Assembly (NCBI RefSeq): GCF_029227915.1
Contig: NC_079888.1
Location: 18,826,001 to 18,890,000, forward strand
DNA length: 64,000 nt
From: Hydractinia symbiolongicarpus
Lineage: Eukaryota; Cnidaria; Hydrozoa; Anthoathecata; Hydractiniidae
Direction: 5' to 3'
This document shows, piece after piece, positions 13,101 to 24,481 of the stretch. The number at the start of each line of letters is the position of its first letter. The first letter of the stretch is position 1. The notes under the pieces are model-generated. The model was not told the DNA's origin. It ran no database searches and saw only the letters and a list, made by a program, of their open reading frames with translations. The translations under genes were made by a program, and so were the position numbers.

Positions 13101-16100
13101 TGCAACACCGGTGGTGAGTACTTTTGTTGATTATGTGATTTTTTATAAGCATGCTCTTAAAAAAAATTGTTCAATAATGGTATTTATTACTACAGCACTG
13201 CCCAAGCTCCCCAGACGTACTAATTGGAAAAGACGGGATTGACTTTGATTCCCCGATCGTTGTTAGTAAGGTACAATTCATTTTAATATGCATCTTATCC
13301 CTACGCAAACTAAAATGCAAGAAAAAGTTTGTTGACGCAGGATTTTGAACACCGCTAACCAATGTTCTTTAGTTCCTTTTTTTTCATGTACCTTGAAATT
13401 GTGAGAAGAATTTTGTCATTTGGCACAGAAAGTAAATTTTTTATATTTTCAGAGTAAGTCAATAAATGAATATACCACACGAAAAGAAAGACAATGATCC
13501 CTTTACTTACATTTTTGGAACAATATCAATACTTTCTATTTTGTTGCAAATTTTGGGTGCACACTCCTGTCCTTTTTAAGTGTCATTGTGGTTATGCGAA
13601 CTAATTTTATCATAGGGAATTGAGCCAAAGACAAATCGCATAAAATCAAAAGACGAAGAGAGAAAAAGGAAAAAAAGAAAAGCTGAGGAGGAGATTGAGG
13701 ATCTAAGAAAACGGTTGCGTAGGGCTGAAAGGGCGGCAGAGAAGGAGTTTATGGACGTAAGCAGCGAAAAAGAAATTTGTCACGAGGAAGCAGAAGGTGA
13801 GGAAAGGGTGAAGAATGACCTTAAGTATAAGGAAAAGAAACTTAAGGAAAAAAGAAAAAGGGAAAGGTTGAGAAAAAAAGTTAGAGCAAATTTAGAATTG
13901 TACTTGCCTTCACACGATACCGTCAAGCCAAGTCATGTTAAGAAGAAGAGAAAGTTTGAAATGAAATGTATTGAGTGCGGTGAGGTCATGAAAAGCGATA
14001 GTTTGGCTGGTCATTTAGTTACTATACATAAGTATAGCAGTGACACAGCTCGCATGAAAGAAAGTGAACTCAGAGTAATGTTTTTATGGGCCTCAAAAGA
14101 AAAGCATGGGAGTGAGAAGCCTTTGCCATGTGTGATCTGCAATAAATGGCATATGCGGCTAAGAAACCATTTAAGGTATAAGCACAAGGATTTGCAGAAT
14201 GAAGACATCAATAAAATTGTGGAAAGTGCAAGGAAAGAGTACTGGTGCACAGCTAAACTTGCTGAAACCGCGAAGAAAGGAGGAGTAAAACATTTAGAAC
14301 CTGAAAATGATGAGATCAGCAAAAGAAGCAAAGACCGATTTCAGGCCAATTTATATAAAGGACCAGCTGCCTCTTATGCTCCGAAAAATTCTTTTATTTT
14401 GACAGAATTCGATAGGCAATTATGGAATTTAAAGGAAAAAGACTTTTTTAATTTTTATTATAAAGACCAAGCATTTCTGATGAAGGCCTTCGAAGAAGAT
14501 TTAGTGGCAAATGGTAGTTCAGAACGGCAAGCAAAACAACATTGCCAATATGTTGAATACATATGGGATATAGTTGACCCCAGTAGAACAATGTTCCCTC
14601 TTCATGCATTTTCTAACCCAATTTGTATTGAGGACAACTACCATCGATTGTCTCTGGAACTTGTTGGAAAAGGAGGGGTTGAGGCAAATACATTGCGCAC
14701 TAGATTTTCTTCCTTGCGGCATTTTCTGAAGTTTCTGAGACGTCGTCATATCTATGCAGGCCTTACAAGAGAGCATTTTCGTCTTCTGGAGGAATCAATC
14801 GAAGACTGGAATATTAGATTACGCCCTCTTATAAAGCAAAGGAAGGTCAATCTGAGACGTTTGAAGACACGGCACTTGTTAACGGTTGAGCACATGATAA
14901 AGTATGGACGCTCACCATTTACGCAAGATATTGTTGCGAAGCTCAACAATTATAGTACACGTGGCAAAAGCAAGTATACCATTGGCTTTTGTTTGAAAGT
15001 ACGTGACTACGTAATGACCAATATTTGTATTATGAATGGTTTAAGAGCCTCGAATCTCATAGAATTGCTAGTGAGTGATGTGAAGGAGGCCAGTCGTCAC
15101 GATGATTATCCTGGACACTGGGTAATCATCAACTCTAATTACAAGACGTCGACGATATATGGGGAGAAGGTTATTGCTATACCAGATGCGATCTTTAATC
15201 ATCTGAAAATATACATGGACCATTTACGTCCTTTGTTTGAAAATGCATCATCAAAATATCTATTTTTGCCGTCATCAAATGAAGATAAAATGTCTCACGG
15301 TGTTGTTGGCAGTGCTTTAACAAGCAGCTTTAAAGATGCCGAAGTTTTTAGCGAGAAAGAATATCAACGAGTTTGTCCAACCAGAATTCGATGTGCATGC
15401 GCAACGTTTGCATGTAACCTTGAAGGCATGGACATTGGATTCTTCGCTAAGAACTTCATGAAAAACAAAGAGGAAACAACACAGAGGCATTACAATCTGC
15501 ATTCAAATGTAAAGCATGCCTTGAGTCTTGCAATGATGGTCGGCGATGGGTTTCAAGTAGGAGGTGAACGTATCACCATTAAACAAAGTGAAAGAGAAGA
15601 TTTGACAAATCTACTCTTAAAAAAATCCCGACCTTCAGAACTGCCTTCAAAAGAAAAAGTGCTAGAGTGGATAAAGTTGAGAAACTCTGACTTGACAGCA
15701 ATGGAAATGAACGCCATTGACCAGATATTGGAAGAGCTGTCCGACCCATCCACAATATCTGCAGAAAAAACAGCGAGTTCGTTCTATGGCGATGTAAGTG
15801 TTTGATCATTATAGGTTTAAGTAAAAAAAATTGGAAAATTTTGGATTATAATTTAAACTTATACTTTAGCAAACGGCTTTTTTTATTTTTGTTTTAGAAT
15901 TGCATTGTTACTTGAAAAACTTACTGCTTTAATTATAGTGTCTTGAAAATGAAAATGATGGCAATGTTGAGGATGGCGGTGGAATTGGTGATGATGAAGT
16001 GAGAAAGGTAAGTGTGATCAACTTTCTTGGTTTGGTTGAGAATGGCAATCTTAAAGAAGTAAACAAACTGTAGCCTTCAAGATCTATTTACGCATACATC

Positions 16101-19100
16101 TTTGTTTATTAGATCGAAAATTTCTGTCCACCTACACCTAGTATAAAAAGCAGTAAATCTATATGTAGAGAAGTAAGTATTATAGCTTTAATAATTCTTT
16201 AGTATTTATGTAAATTACTAGTGCTAAAACTAGTTTTGAAAGAGACAACTATTGCTCACTAGTTACGTTATGTTTAATAATTTTTTACCGAAAAAAAAGG
16301 GAAGAAAAACAAGAAAATCTTTTTGTTTAAATTGCACTAAGACTACGTTTACATGTAGGCGGGATGAAATTTCATCCCGGGATGACTTTCGTCCCGGGAT
16401 GAAACCTTTTTTGTTTACATCTCTATTTCATCCCGGGGCGAGTTTTGAATAATTTCATCCCGGGATGAAATTATTCAAAACCATTGCGCATAAAGTTCAG
16501 AAATAAAGGTAGTTTCATCCCGGGATGAAATATTTTTTCTGTTTACATGGAGATTTGAGAATAGTTTCATCCCGGGTTGAAATTTCATCTCGGTCATTTC
16601 GACCGGGATGAACTCGCCCCGGTATGAGATTTCATCCCGCCTAAAACTTGTAAACAGTATAAAGACTTTGGCCAGAGACAGGGATGACCTCATCCCGGGA
16701 CGAGTTTTATCCCGGGATGAGATTTCCCATGTAAACACCCCCTAATTTAAGTCATTTCTAGTTCTTCCACGAAGATTTATTTTCATGCAAACAAATTTTT
16801 GCAAAAATTAACTAACTTATGTAGCATTAATCCTTATTTACCTGTCCAAACAGCTGCATTATTTACTCAATATTTTACGTATACAAATTTTCTTTACTAT
16901 TTCTGGAAAATATTGACCAAGACGTGTGAAAATTATGTCAAATTATTATCTAAATTTCTGAGTCAGTAGAAATTTCTAGTTAAAATAGTATAAAAACAAG
17001 AAAAATCGGCTTCTACAAAATTTCAAAAGTAATATTTTATATAGCGGACATTGAAAATGTGCTGAATTAGCCGAGTATACCCACTGTATAAAGTATTTAT
17101 TGTGATTTAGCAAGTTAAAGTTACTGAAAGTACAATGAAAACAAGGTCGACGATAAGTATGGAGAATACAGCTTCGGTATGTGCTTTGCTTTGTAGAAAT
17201 GCCATTTTTTTTAAATATAAACATTGGAATTATTATCTGGTTGTAATAAAGGGCGTTTGATGATATATGTCCTAATAACAATTCATACCGACGTAAAATT
17301 TCCATTGTACATTTGATATGAAACATGCTTGCCCCCTTATTGTCCTGTCTTGCTAGCTTGCGAAAAAATGTTAAACTTAATTCAATTTTCCCAGAACAAA
17401 AAGTAACGTGATCACCTCTAATCATTGTCTTGTTTCCTCCCTGAATAGAATAAGCAGGATCATGCCTGTTCCAGGCCTTTATTCAGTCTATTTCGTTTTG
17501 GTATTACATTAAGTAAAAGAAAGGATTTAGCAAATTTTATTCCTTATCTGCTGTTTACAGAATACTTTTGCTTCTAAAAACCTTCATTTTAAGGGGTCGT
17601 GTATTTCAGGATTTTAGAAAGAAAGTTTTGTTTATGACATAAGAACTAATTTTAGTGAGTCTAATCATTAGGTTCTACAACATTAAATTATTCCTTGAAT
17701 ATGGTGGTAGAAAAAAAGTTAGTTAAAATGCATCTTAGAGTTAATAGCTTATGTAAATTTAGTCCGGATTTATAAGTATTGGAGAAGTTGATATGGAAGA
17801 TGAACAGAAGCAAGCGAGAAGATTTGTAGAACTCGGCATTGACCAAGACGGATTTGAAAAAGTTTTTATTAACGACGACATTGGTATGATAGTTTAGCTT
17901 GTGTCAAAGATTAGTTTAATACAGTAGAATATTATTACACGTTACGATTATTATTTTTAGCTTTTTTTTTAACTTCATACCAAGCCACTATGTGATAATT
18001 AATTTTTTTTAGGTTTTGGAATATTTTCAACCAAAAGTTTTAAGAAAGGGGAATTCCTTCTTCAGTACAGAGGGCAGTTACTCTCCAAAGACGAAGCTGA
18101 GAAGAACGAAATGGGATACGAAGAGGATGGTTTCGGCTGTTTTCTCTACTTTTTTGATCATAAAAAGAACGAGAGAAAAGAAACACTATGGTAATCAATG
18201 ATAGATTTAATTCGTTAAAGAAAAAACATTATATGCTGTACTATACAAAATATGCTACGCTTTACTATATATACATTATGTGCTTTACTTAATGCTTCTA
18301 ATCAGATTTCTGTGAGACAAATTGAATTAAATGTTTTAAATTTTCACGGAAAACAAAACAAAAAAACAAACAGTATAAAAATGGCTAAGGTATAAAAACC
18401 TTTTTTTGTCCAAAACAAACAAACTGCCTCGGCATCTCAGGGATTTGAAACCAAATCGTTGCATTTGTCTCTTTGAAATATGTTATGTCTCTTTAATTTA
18501 GTGTTGACGCAACCAACACGGAATCTATTTGCAAATATGTCAATGATTCTGCGTTTCCGAACTGTGTTATGAATAAAGTCATCGTCAGAAGTTCGCCTTT
18601 TTTGTGTCTCTTTGCCGTCAAAGACATACCATCGGGTATAGAATTGCGGTATGACTATAAGGATAGAAAAAATCTCTGGTGGAGAAAAAAGGTAACTTTA
18701 ATTTGATTTATAACATTGGTTAAAACTTCTTTCAAATGAAGGATATTTTTAATAAAGGATAAATACCGGTAATAGTAACGAAACCTCCCGATATAAAGCT
18801 TAATAAGAACGATGTTGATCAAGCATCGAGCCTTGAAGAACACGCTTTGTGAATTAACTGTGGTTCTTCTTTAAAAAAAACACTTAACTTTCGGCATAAA
18901 TACTGTACATATTACAATATCTTCCTTAAAGCTTTGCGTAGCTTAATTATAAATGCCCAAAATAAAAACTTATATAACTAAAATTCAAAAATAATTACAA
19001 CTGGCCAGCTGTTGCACTAAATATGCTTTAAGATACTTATCTTTTAAAATCTAACCTGCTTACTATGTAGATACTTGCAAAACAAAACATATAAGAGATG

Positions 19101-20735
19101 TAGATAATTAATGCTCATTTGATTATGAAAGTCTTTATCTAATTTTCAGTCGTGTCTGCTACAATTTTTTTAAAGAATTTAATTTTTTTTCAGGAGGAAT
19201 GTAAATTTCCATTGAAAAAGACAGAGTTAGCTAATGCTCCATCCACGGTTCGTATTACTGATTTCAACAATTACTTAAATACTAGTCGGTGGCCCGTGGA
19301 AAAATCCACGGGTTCGCCCGTCCTTTTTATACCGCATTGCGTGCGTCTCGCTACTTGCGGTACCATTTTGCGTGACAGACAGACAGACGTATACGGGTAT
19401 TATAATATAGACTAGCCGTTAACCCGTGGAAAAATCCACGGGTTCGCCCGTCCTTTTTATACCGCATTGCGTGCGTCTCGCTACTTGCGGTACCATTTTG
19501 CGTGACAGACAGACAGACGTATACGGGTATTATAATATAGACTAGCCGTTAACCCGTGGAAACATCCACGGGGTCGCCCGTCCTTTATATATCGCATTTC
19601 GTGTTTCCGCCACGGGACTCGCCTACCGCGGACAGACAGACTAAATACGGCTGTTATTAAAGAGATGTTAAATATCTTAATTCACCTACCTTCGTGTTGA
19701 TGTACTATTTTGGAGCCCTCTATTTTACGCGAACTCTAGGCCAAGCCAAAATTTTAACGATAACAGAAATCCCAGGCCATTTTTCCATTGCAACCCAGAC
19801 TTAGTTCAATGCAATCGTGAACTGGTAAACAGCAATAAGCGCTCCTTAAAACTTTTCTATTTTGTACATTTTAAATTTCAGTGCATGCATGTGTGTTTTA
19901 TAATATTTAATTGTTACTTGCTTAATTTTAAGGATGAGTCAAATGATGCGTACAATCCAGAGTCCCAAAATGTGAGCGAAGACCTTGACTCTGAGAACGA
20001 CGAGGAGCTTGTTAAGGTGTTTTTCCCCGCACTTTTTTCTCTTCTTTTTTTTCTTTTGTTTACAAAATTAAAATAGTTCGGTGGTAATTTGTAAACTTGG
20101 AGGCTGTGCATATGGAGGCGAGTTATGGATCGCGCATATGCAGGTTCGGTTGACTTGGCTAACTCGGCATCTTGCTATTGTTCAGAAAACCTTATAAAAA
20201 ACATGTGTTCAAAAGAGAAGCGAGTCAGCCCGTCTTTCCAAGAAATATTTTGAAAAATTTATAACCACCCTAAAATAATAATTAAAAACTAACTTGAAAA
20301 AAGTTTTTGTAGAAATTTATAGATTAAAACTGTCTAACTTTATTATAATATCCATAGCCGTTACGGAAACAAAAGAAGAGAGAACGCCTGGATGACGAAG
20401 ATATGGCCAAACCTGACGATTTTGTTCCGTCCAGAAGATTTGGGAGAAAAACATACTTGGCCCTAACAAATATTTTTCGTGATATCGTCGTTCGTGCTGA
20501 TTACGCAAACGAGTATAATATGAAGTCGTTCGCTATTTCAGAGCTACATGACAAATTGGCAGTATCTGACCATCCGTGGCTTGACAACATAAAGAAAATG
20601 AACGTCAATGATTTGAAGTACTGTGTGCATACGCTGCGCAATAAATTTAGAAGTGCAAACGCTAAAACGTTGAGAAAATGGGGAAAATGGTGCGAGGATG
20701 TTGAATCATTTTATAGGCAACAACAAACCGTTTAA
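10145..20735 (+). CDS. FHA-zinc finger-tyrosine recombinase-SET fusion protein (20 exons)
   Basis: My exon model: 10145-10248, 11276-11360, 11437-11569, 12039-12124, 12204-12252, 12488-12582, 12722-12805, 12887-12965, 13055-13113, 13196-13270, 13616-15793, 15939-16007, 16113-16172, 17111-17176, 17763-17883, 18013-18190, 18502-18691, 19194-19247, 19933-20016, 20358-20735. All junctions are GT-AG and in phase, giving 1408 aa. Residues 1-108 resemble an FHA domain (YHCNL; KHGDVISVGDKKFKF), but the usual phosphopeptide Arg is Thr. Residues 284-380 are very basic and helical. Zinc-finger-like C-x2-C...H units lie at about 401-421 and 455-473. A tyrosine-recombinase-like fold spans about 620-930 (R760, K793, R875, Y909). 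A KMT5A-like SET domain spans about 1110-1230 (GFGIFSTKSFKKGEF, CVDAT, ELRYDY). Residues 1284-1408 are unknown. It is probably a nuclear chromatin protein; that function is inferred. The weakest junction is the donor at 19247 (GTTCGT). Confidence 0.8.
13616..15793 (+). other. large exon 11: basic region, zinc fingers, recombinase-like core
   Basis: This 2178-nt exon keeps one frame of 726 codons and carries the whole recombinase-like region without an intron, while every other exon is under 400 nt. Such an intron-poor block inside an intron-rich gene suggests capture of a mobile-element coding sequence, for example a Crypton-type YR element (inference). Box I reads NGLRASNLIEL and box II reads TRIRCACATFA ... 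TTQRHYNL. The SET domain lies in separate small exons 15-17. Confidence 0.7.
16341..16745. mobile_element. palindrome-rich MITE in intron 13
   Basis: Within about 400 bp, TTTCATCCCGGGATGAAA-type palindromes and half-sites (CATCCCGGGATGA, GGGATGAAA) recur many times. The outer ends read GTTTACATG at about 16347 and CATGTAAAC at about 16729, inverted to each other. This is a non-autonomous element of the foldback/MITE type inserted in the intron between 16172 and 17111. The superfamily and target duplication were not resolved. Confidence 0.65.
19281..19655 (+). repeat. three tandem copies of a 130-bp dyad-bearing repeat
   Basis: Units start at 19281, 19411 and 19541, exactly 130 bp apart. Each begins ACTAG then CCCGTGGAAAAATCCACGGG, a perfect stem, and ends with GACAGACAGACGTATACGGG. 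The first two are nearly identical and the third has diverged. The array fills part of the intron after exon 18. Diverged relatives occur at 3862, 5215 and 30298. Confidence 0.85.
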
Positions 20736-21585
20736 AGGTGTATACCAATGATCTTTCGTGAAGACAATTTTTTTACGGTACCTTCCTGTTATTTTAATAT
20801 TTATTTCTAGTTGTAACTTTAACGTGAGTAATTTTAAAGATAGGTTCTAGTTCTTCCTTTATTTTGCAAAGGATTTGGTGCGCAGAACGATTTGCGAAAG
20901 ATAGATCTTGCAAAGTTTGATGAAATTTGAAACTTGAGTGACTCGATAAAATAGCTAATGTTTGCAAAAAAAATTGACATCATGGAAATGCGTTAGAATC
21001 CATATACACAAAAACCCCGGAATAATCATCATAATCAGTGCTTCTTGTTTATAGATGGGGCGGCTTACGAAAATTTGAGGAATTTACATGGCACATATTC
21101 AAAAGCGTTGGGTGCTAATTCGAATCACTAGAGCCGGCCTCCTCTTACAACCGCAATCACGGCGATCTATTGTTTTTATTTAGCAAAAAGCGAAAGCCAG
21201 CGCGCATATTTTGTACGTCTGGAAGTGGAAGTTGTTTCAACTCTTGCGTCGAGACGCTGTCGTGACACCAATCAAAATAAACAAAAATTCCCTAAATCTT
21301 AATTTAACATTGATCGCTGTGATCGCGCGTGTAAGTGGGGGCCGGCCTTTACTTTATTTGACGGCTGATGTTATTTTAGTGGTGTTGAATTTTCCATTTA
21401 ACAGTTAATGGATAAATCAAAGTATTCTAGAAAAATGCCTTTTCTTTTTCTTCGTTGCGAGGATTATCAGAACACGTTTTAATGTCGACTTATGTCGTTG
21501 ATGGCTTAATGTTTTTTCTGCAGCGGTAAAATTACAAGCGCTCACCAAAAAAGAGAATTACTTTGCAAAAAACGTGCATGTGTGT
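20736..21585. other. 3' flank of the 20-exon gene, no other gene seen
   Basis: No convincing coding frame was found. Candidate AATAAA signals are not close to the stop at 20735, so the polyadenylation site cannot be placed by eye. Confidence 0.45.
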
Positions 21586-21588
21586 GTG

Positions 21589-21662
21589 TGGCCATTTACA
21601 GTAAGATTTGGCCATTTACAGTGAGATTTGGCCATTTGTAGTGAGATTTGGCCATTTGCATG
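21589..21662 (+). repeat. ~23-bp minisatellite, about 3.5 copies
   Basis: GGCCATTTACAGTGAGATTT repeats at 21589, 21611, 21634 and 21657 with few changes, preceded by a short TG run. It lies just upstream of the decayed reverse-transcriptase element. Confidence 0.75.
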
Positions 21663-21954
21663 TTCAGAGTACCAACAGGAAAGGCTGGGGAAATGTTTAT
21701 TGATAATCTTAGCATTTGGTTGCAACAATTCAACGCCAATACAAAACTTAATGCAATAGCGATTAAAGTGTTCATGATACTGCCGACGTTGTTCCAAAGC
21801 AAAAGACCATCTAGCTTGTTTAACCAGGAGATTGGAGCAATGGCAAAGTGGGAACTTTGAGGTTATAATGCGGGAAGTAAGGCAAATACAGCGAAAATTT
21901 GGTACATAAAAAAACCAGAGGACAGCGAATGACATTTCGAGAATTTTTTCGAAA

Positions 21955-24481
21955 TTGGTCATGGAAGGAAAAATATCGGCAGCATTGAAATTTTTAGATA
22001 AAGAGTCTTCCTCTGGAGTTCTAAAATATACGCCTGAAATTTTGCAAGACCTCAAAACTAAGCTTCCGGATGCGGCAGAAGTTCAGGAAGACAGTCTCCT
22101 TCATGGTCCATTGCAAAACATACCGCCCTACTTCTTCGATGCAATTGACGAAACGCACATCTTTAATGTTGCACTACGAACGAAGGGATCTGCAGGTTCG
22201 AGTGGAATGGATTCTGATTCATATCGCCAAATTTTATGTTCCAGGTCCTTCGGAAGTCAGTGCAAAACACTTCATGAAGAAATTGCAAATTTCACCAGAA
22301 ACGAAGCCGCACGCTCTTCCAACCCGGACTTGTTGGATAGTTATGTGTCATGTCGTTTAATAGCTCTTGATAAGAACCCTAGAGTGGGGGAAGTTTTACG
22401 GAGGATTGTTGGAAAGACAATTAATCACCATTGTAGACAGGAGATAAAGGAATCCGCGGGTCCTCTTCAAACATGTGCAGGGCATGGCGCAGAAGCAGAG
22501 GCAGCCATACATGTCATGAGACTTATCTTCCAGTAGGATGAAAGTGACGGTGTACTACTCATCGATGCTCAAAATGCGTTCAATTGTTTAAACGGAGCAG
22601 TTGCTTTACATAACATTCGAATAACTTGCCCAATTTTATCGATGTATTTGATTAACACATACTGCATACATGTCATGAGACTTATCTTCCAGTAGGATGA
22701 AAGTGACGGTGTACTACTCATCGATGCTCAAAATGCGTTCAATTGTTTAAACGGAGCAGTTGCTTTACATAACATTCGAATAACTTGCCCAATTTTATCG
22801 ATGTATTTGATTAACACATACTGTCAACCAGCGACCTTATTTGTTTCGGGCGGAGATATTATTTTCTCAAAAGAGGGGACGAATCAAGGAGACCCCCTTG
22901 CAATGCCGTGGTACTCCTTGAGTACAGTGACAATTATCGATGCATTGAGACAGTGTGAACCATCCATTAAGCAAGTTTGGCTTGCAGATGACGCCAGTGC
23001 AGCTGGTAATTTACGTTCACTGCAGATGTGGTACAAACAACTCGCGAAAATTACGGTTACTATGTTAATCAATCAAAATGCTGGCTCATTGTCAAATCTG
23101 ACGACTTAGCAACAGAAGCAGCTACAATATTCGGTGAATCAGTGAATATTACTACTCGTGGAAAAAGGCACCTTGGTTCCTGTATCGGATCAGAGGACTA
23201 TCGACGAGGAGATTGTGGAGATTTGGTCGAAAGGTGGACTAAAGACCTTTAAACATTGTGTGAAATCGCCGACACCCAACCGCAGGCTGCTTATGCAGCT
23301 TTTACGAAAGGATGCAAATCCAAATTTTCTTATTTCATCCGGACAATCTAAGGATTTGAGCAATTCACTGAACTACTGACTCGTTGCTTAGTGACAAATT
23401 CCTACCCGCCCTGTGCGAAGTATTTAACAATCATAGAGACTTGCTCTCCTTGAATCCATCAGAAGGAGGACTCGGAATTAGCACCATTTCAAAAATAGCA
23501 ACCGAACAACACCAAGCCTCCGTTAAAATTACATCATGTCAATGCAATTTTAAGTCAGAAAAATGTAATATCTGAAACCGATGGTAACCGAAAATCGGTA
23601 AGCGAATTAAAAGCAGAAGTAAATTCAAAACGTACGATGTCGAAAAAGATGAGGTTAATGCCATTCACGAAAAACTACCCGATAACTTAAAATCACTGGT
23701 AGATCAGGCATACGACAAAGGAGCTAGTGGATGGTTGAATGCTTTACCCATTAAGGAGCAGAACCTAGACCTTAACAAAGAGGAATTTCGAGACGCCCTT
23801 CGCTTAAGGTACAATGCGCCACTCAAAAACTTACCAACATATTGTGCGCGCGGCGAAAGATTTAATGAATGTCACGCAATGAATTGCAAGACGGGTGGAT
23901 TTGTAGTAAACAGATACGACAACATTAGAGATTTTTTGGCAGTGTGTTTAAATAAAGTCTGCAATGACGTAGAAACAGAACCGCGTTTAATGCCTATCAC
24001 ATATTAGAAATTTTCCTTGAAAACTGCCAACACCAGCGACGATGATAGGTTGGATGTTAAAGAGAAAGGTTTTTGGAGGAAGGGAGAAACTGCATTTTTC
24101 GATGTTAGAGTCACGCACGTTCATTCAGAATCCTTCAGAAACCTTGATACGCAAAAACAATTTAGAAGACACGAAGAAGCCAATAAATGCGAGTACGTTG
24201 AACGAGTACTGGACGTTGAGCATGCCTGTTTCACGCCACTGGTCTTTGGGACAAATGGTGGTGTTGGTGACGAATGCGGACGTTTTCTAGCTAGCTTTGC
24301 AGCAAAAATCTCTGCTAAAACTGATGACAATTACGCAGCCATAGTGACATGGTTACGTACACGACTCTTTATGGAACTAACACGTGCCTCTTTGCTTTGT
24401 TTAAAAGGGTCAAGGACTCCATTCAGATCGTACAATACTGAGAAGACCCGTTTGGACAATGTTGTTAGTGGCTTAGGCTAG
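21955..24481 (+). pseudogene. retroelement reverse transcriptase with nuclease-like C-terminus, broken
   Basis: The frame from 21955 carries RLIALDKNPRVGEVLRRIVG, then [16 protein letters not shown], motif A ([10 protein letters not shown]), EGTNQGDPLAM (motif B) and QVWLADDASAAG (motif C, ADD). After a shift near 23080 the RT thumb region follows in fragments to about 23580. Another intact stretch, 23735-24481, has LDVKEKGFWRKGETAFFDVRV, whose D...D-V spacing resembles a PD-(D/E)XK nuclease core (inference). An in-frame TAG at 22533 occurs twice because of a tandem duplication. Several frameshifts make it dead. The group resembles RT-domain repeat proteins seen in cnidarian genomes; I cannot name the clade. 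Confidence 0.75.
22506..22823 (+). repeat. exact 159-bp tandem duplication inside the RT
   Basis: 22506-22664 and 22665-22823 appear identical base for base. The unit is 53 codons, so frame is kept. It duplicates both the premature TAG and catalytic motif A. Confidence 0.95.

Noticed and set aside
14011-15809. Minus-strand frames opposite exon 11 of the fusion gene
   Set aside because: They are shadows of the 726-codon exon and have no family signature.
20403-20735. Separate 110-aa gene starting at the ATG at 20403
   Set aside because: The frame extends upstream to an acceptor at 20357, and its phase joins the preceding exon, so it is treated as the last exon of the large gene.
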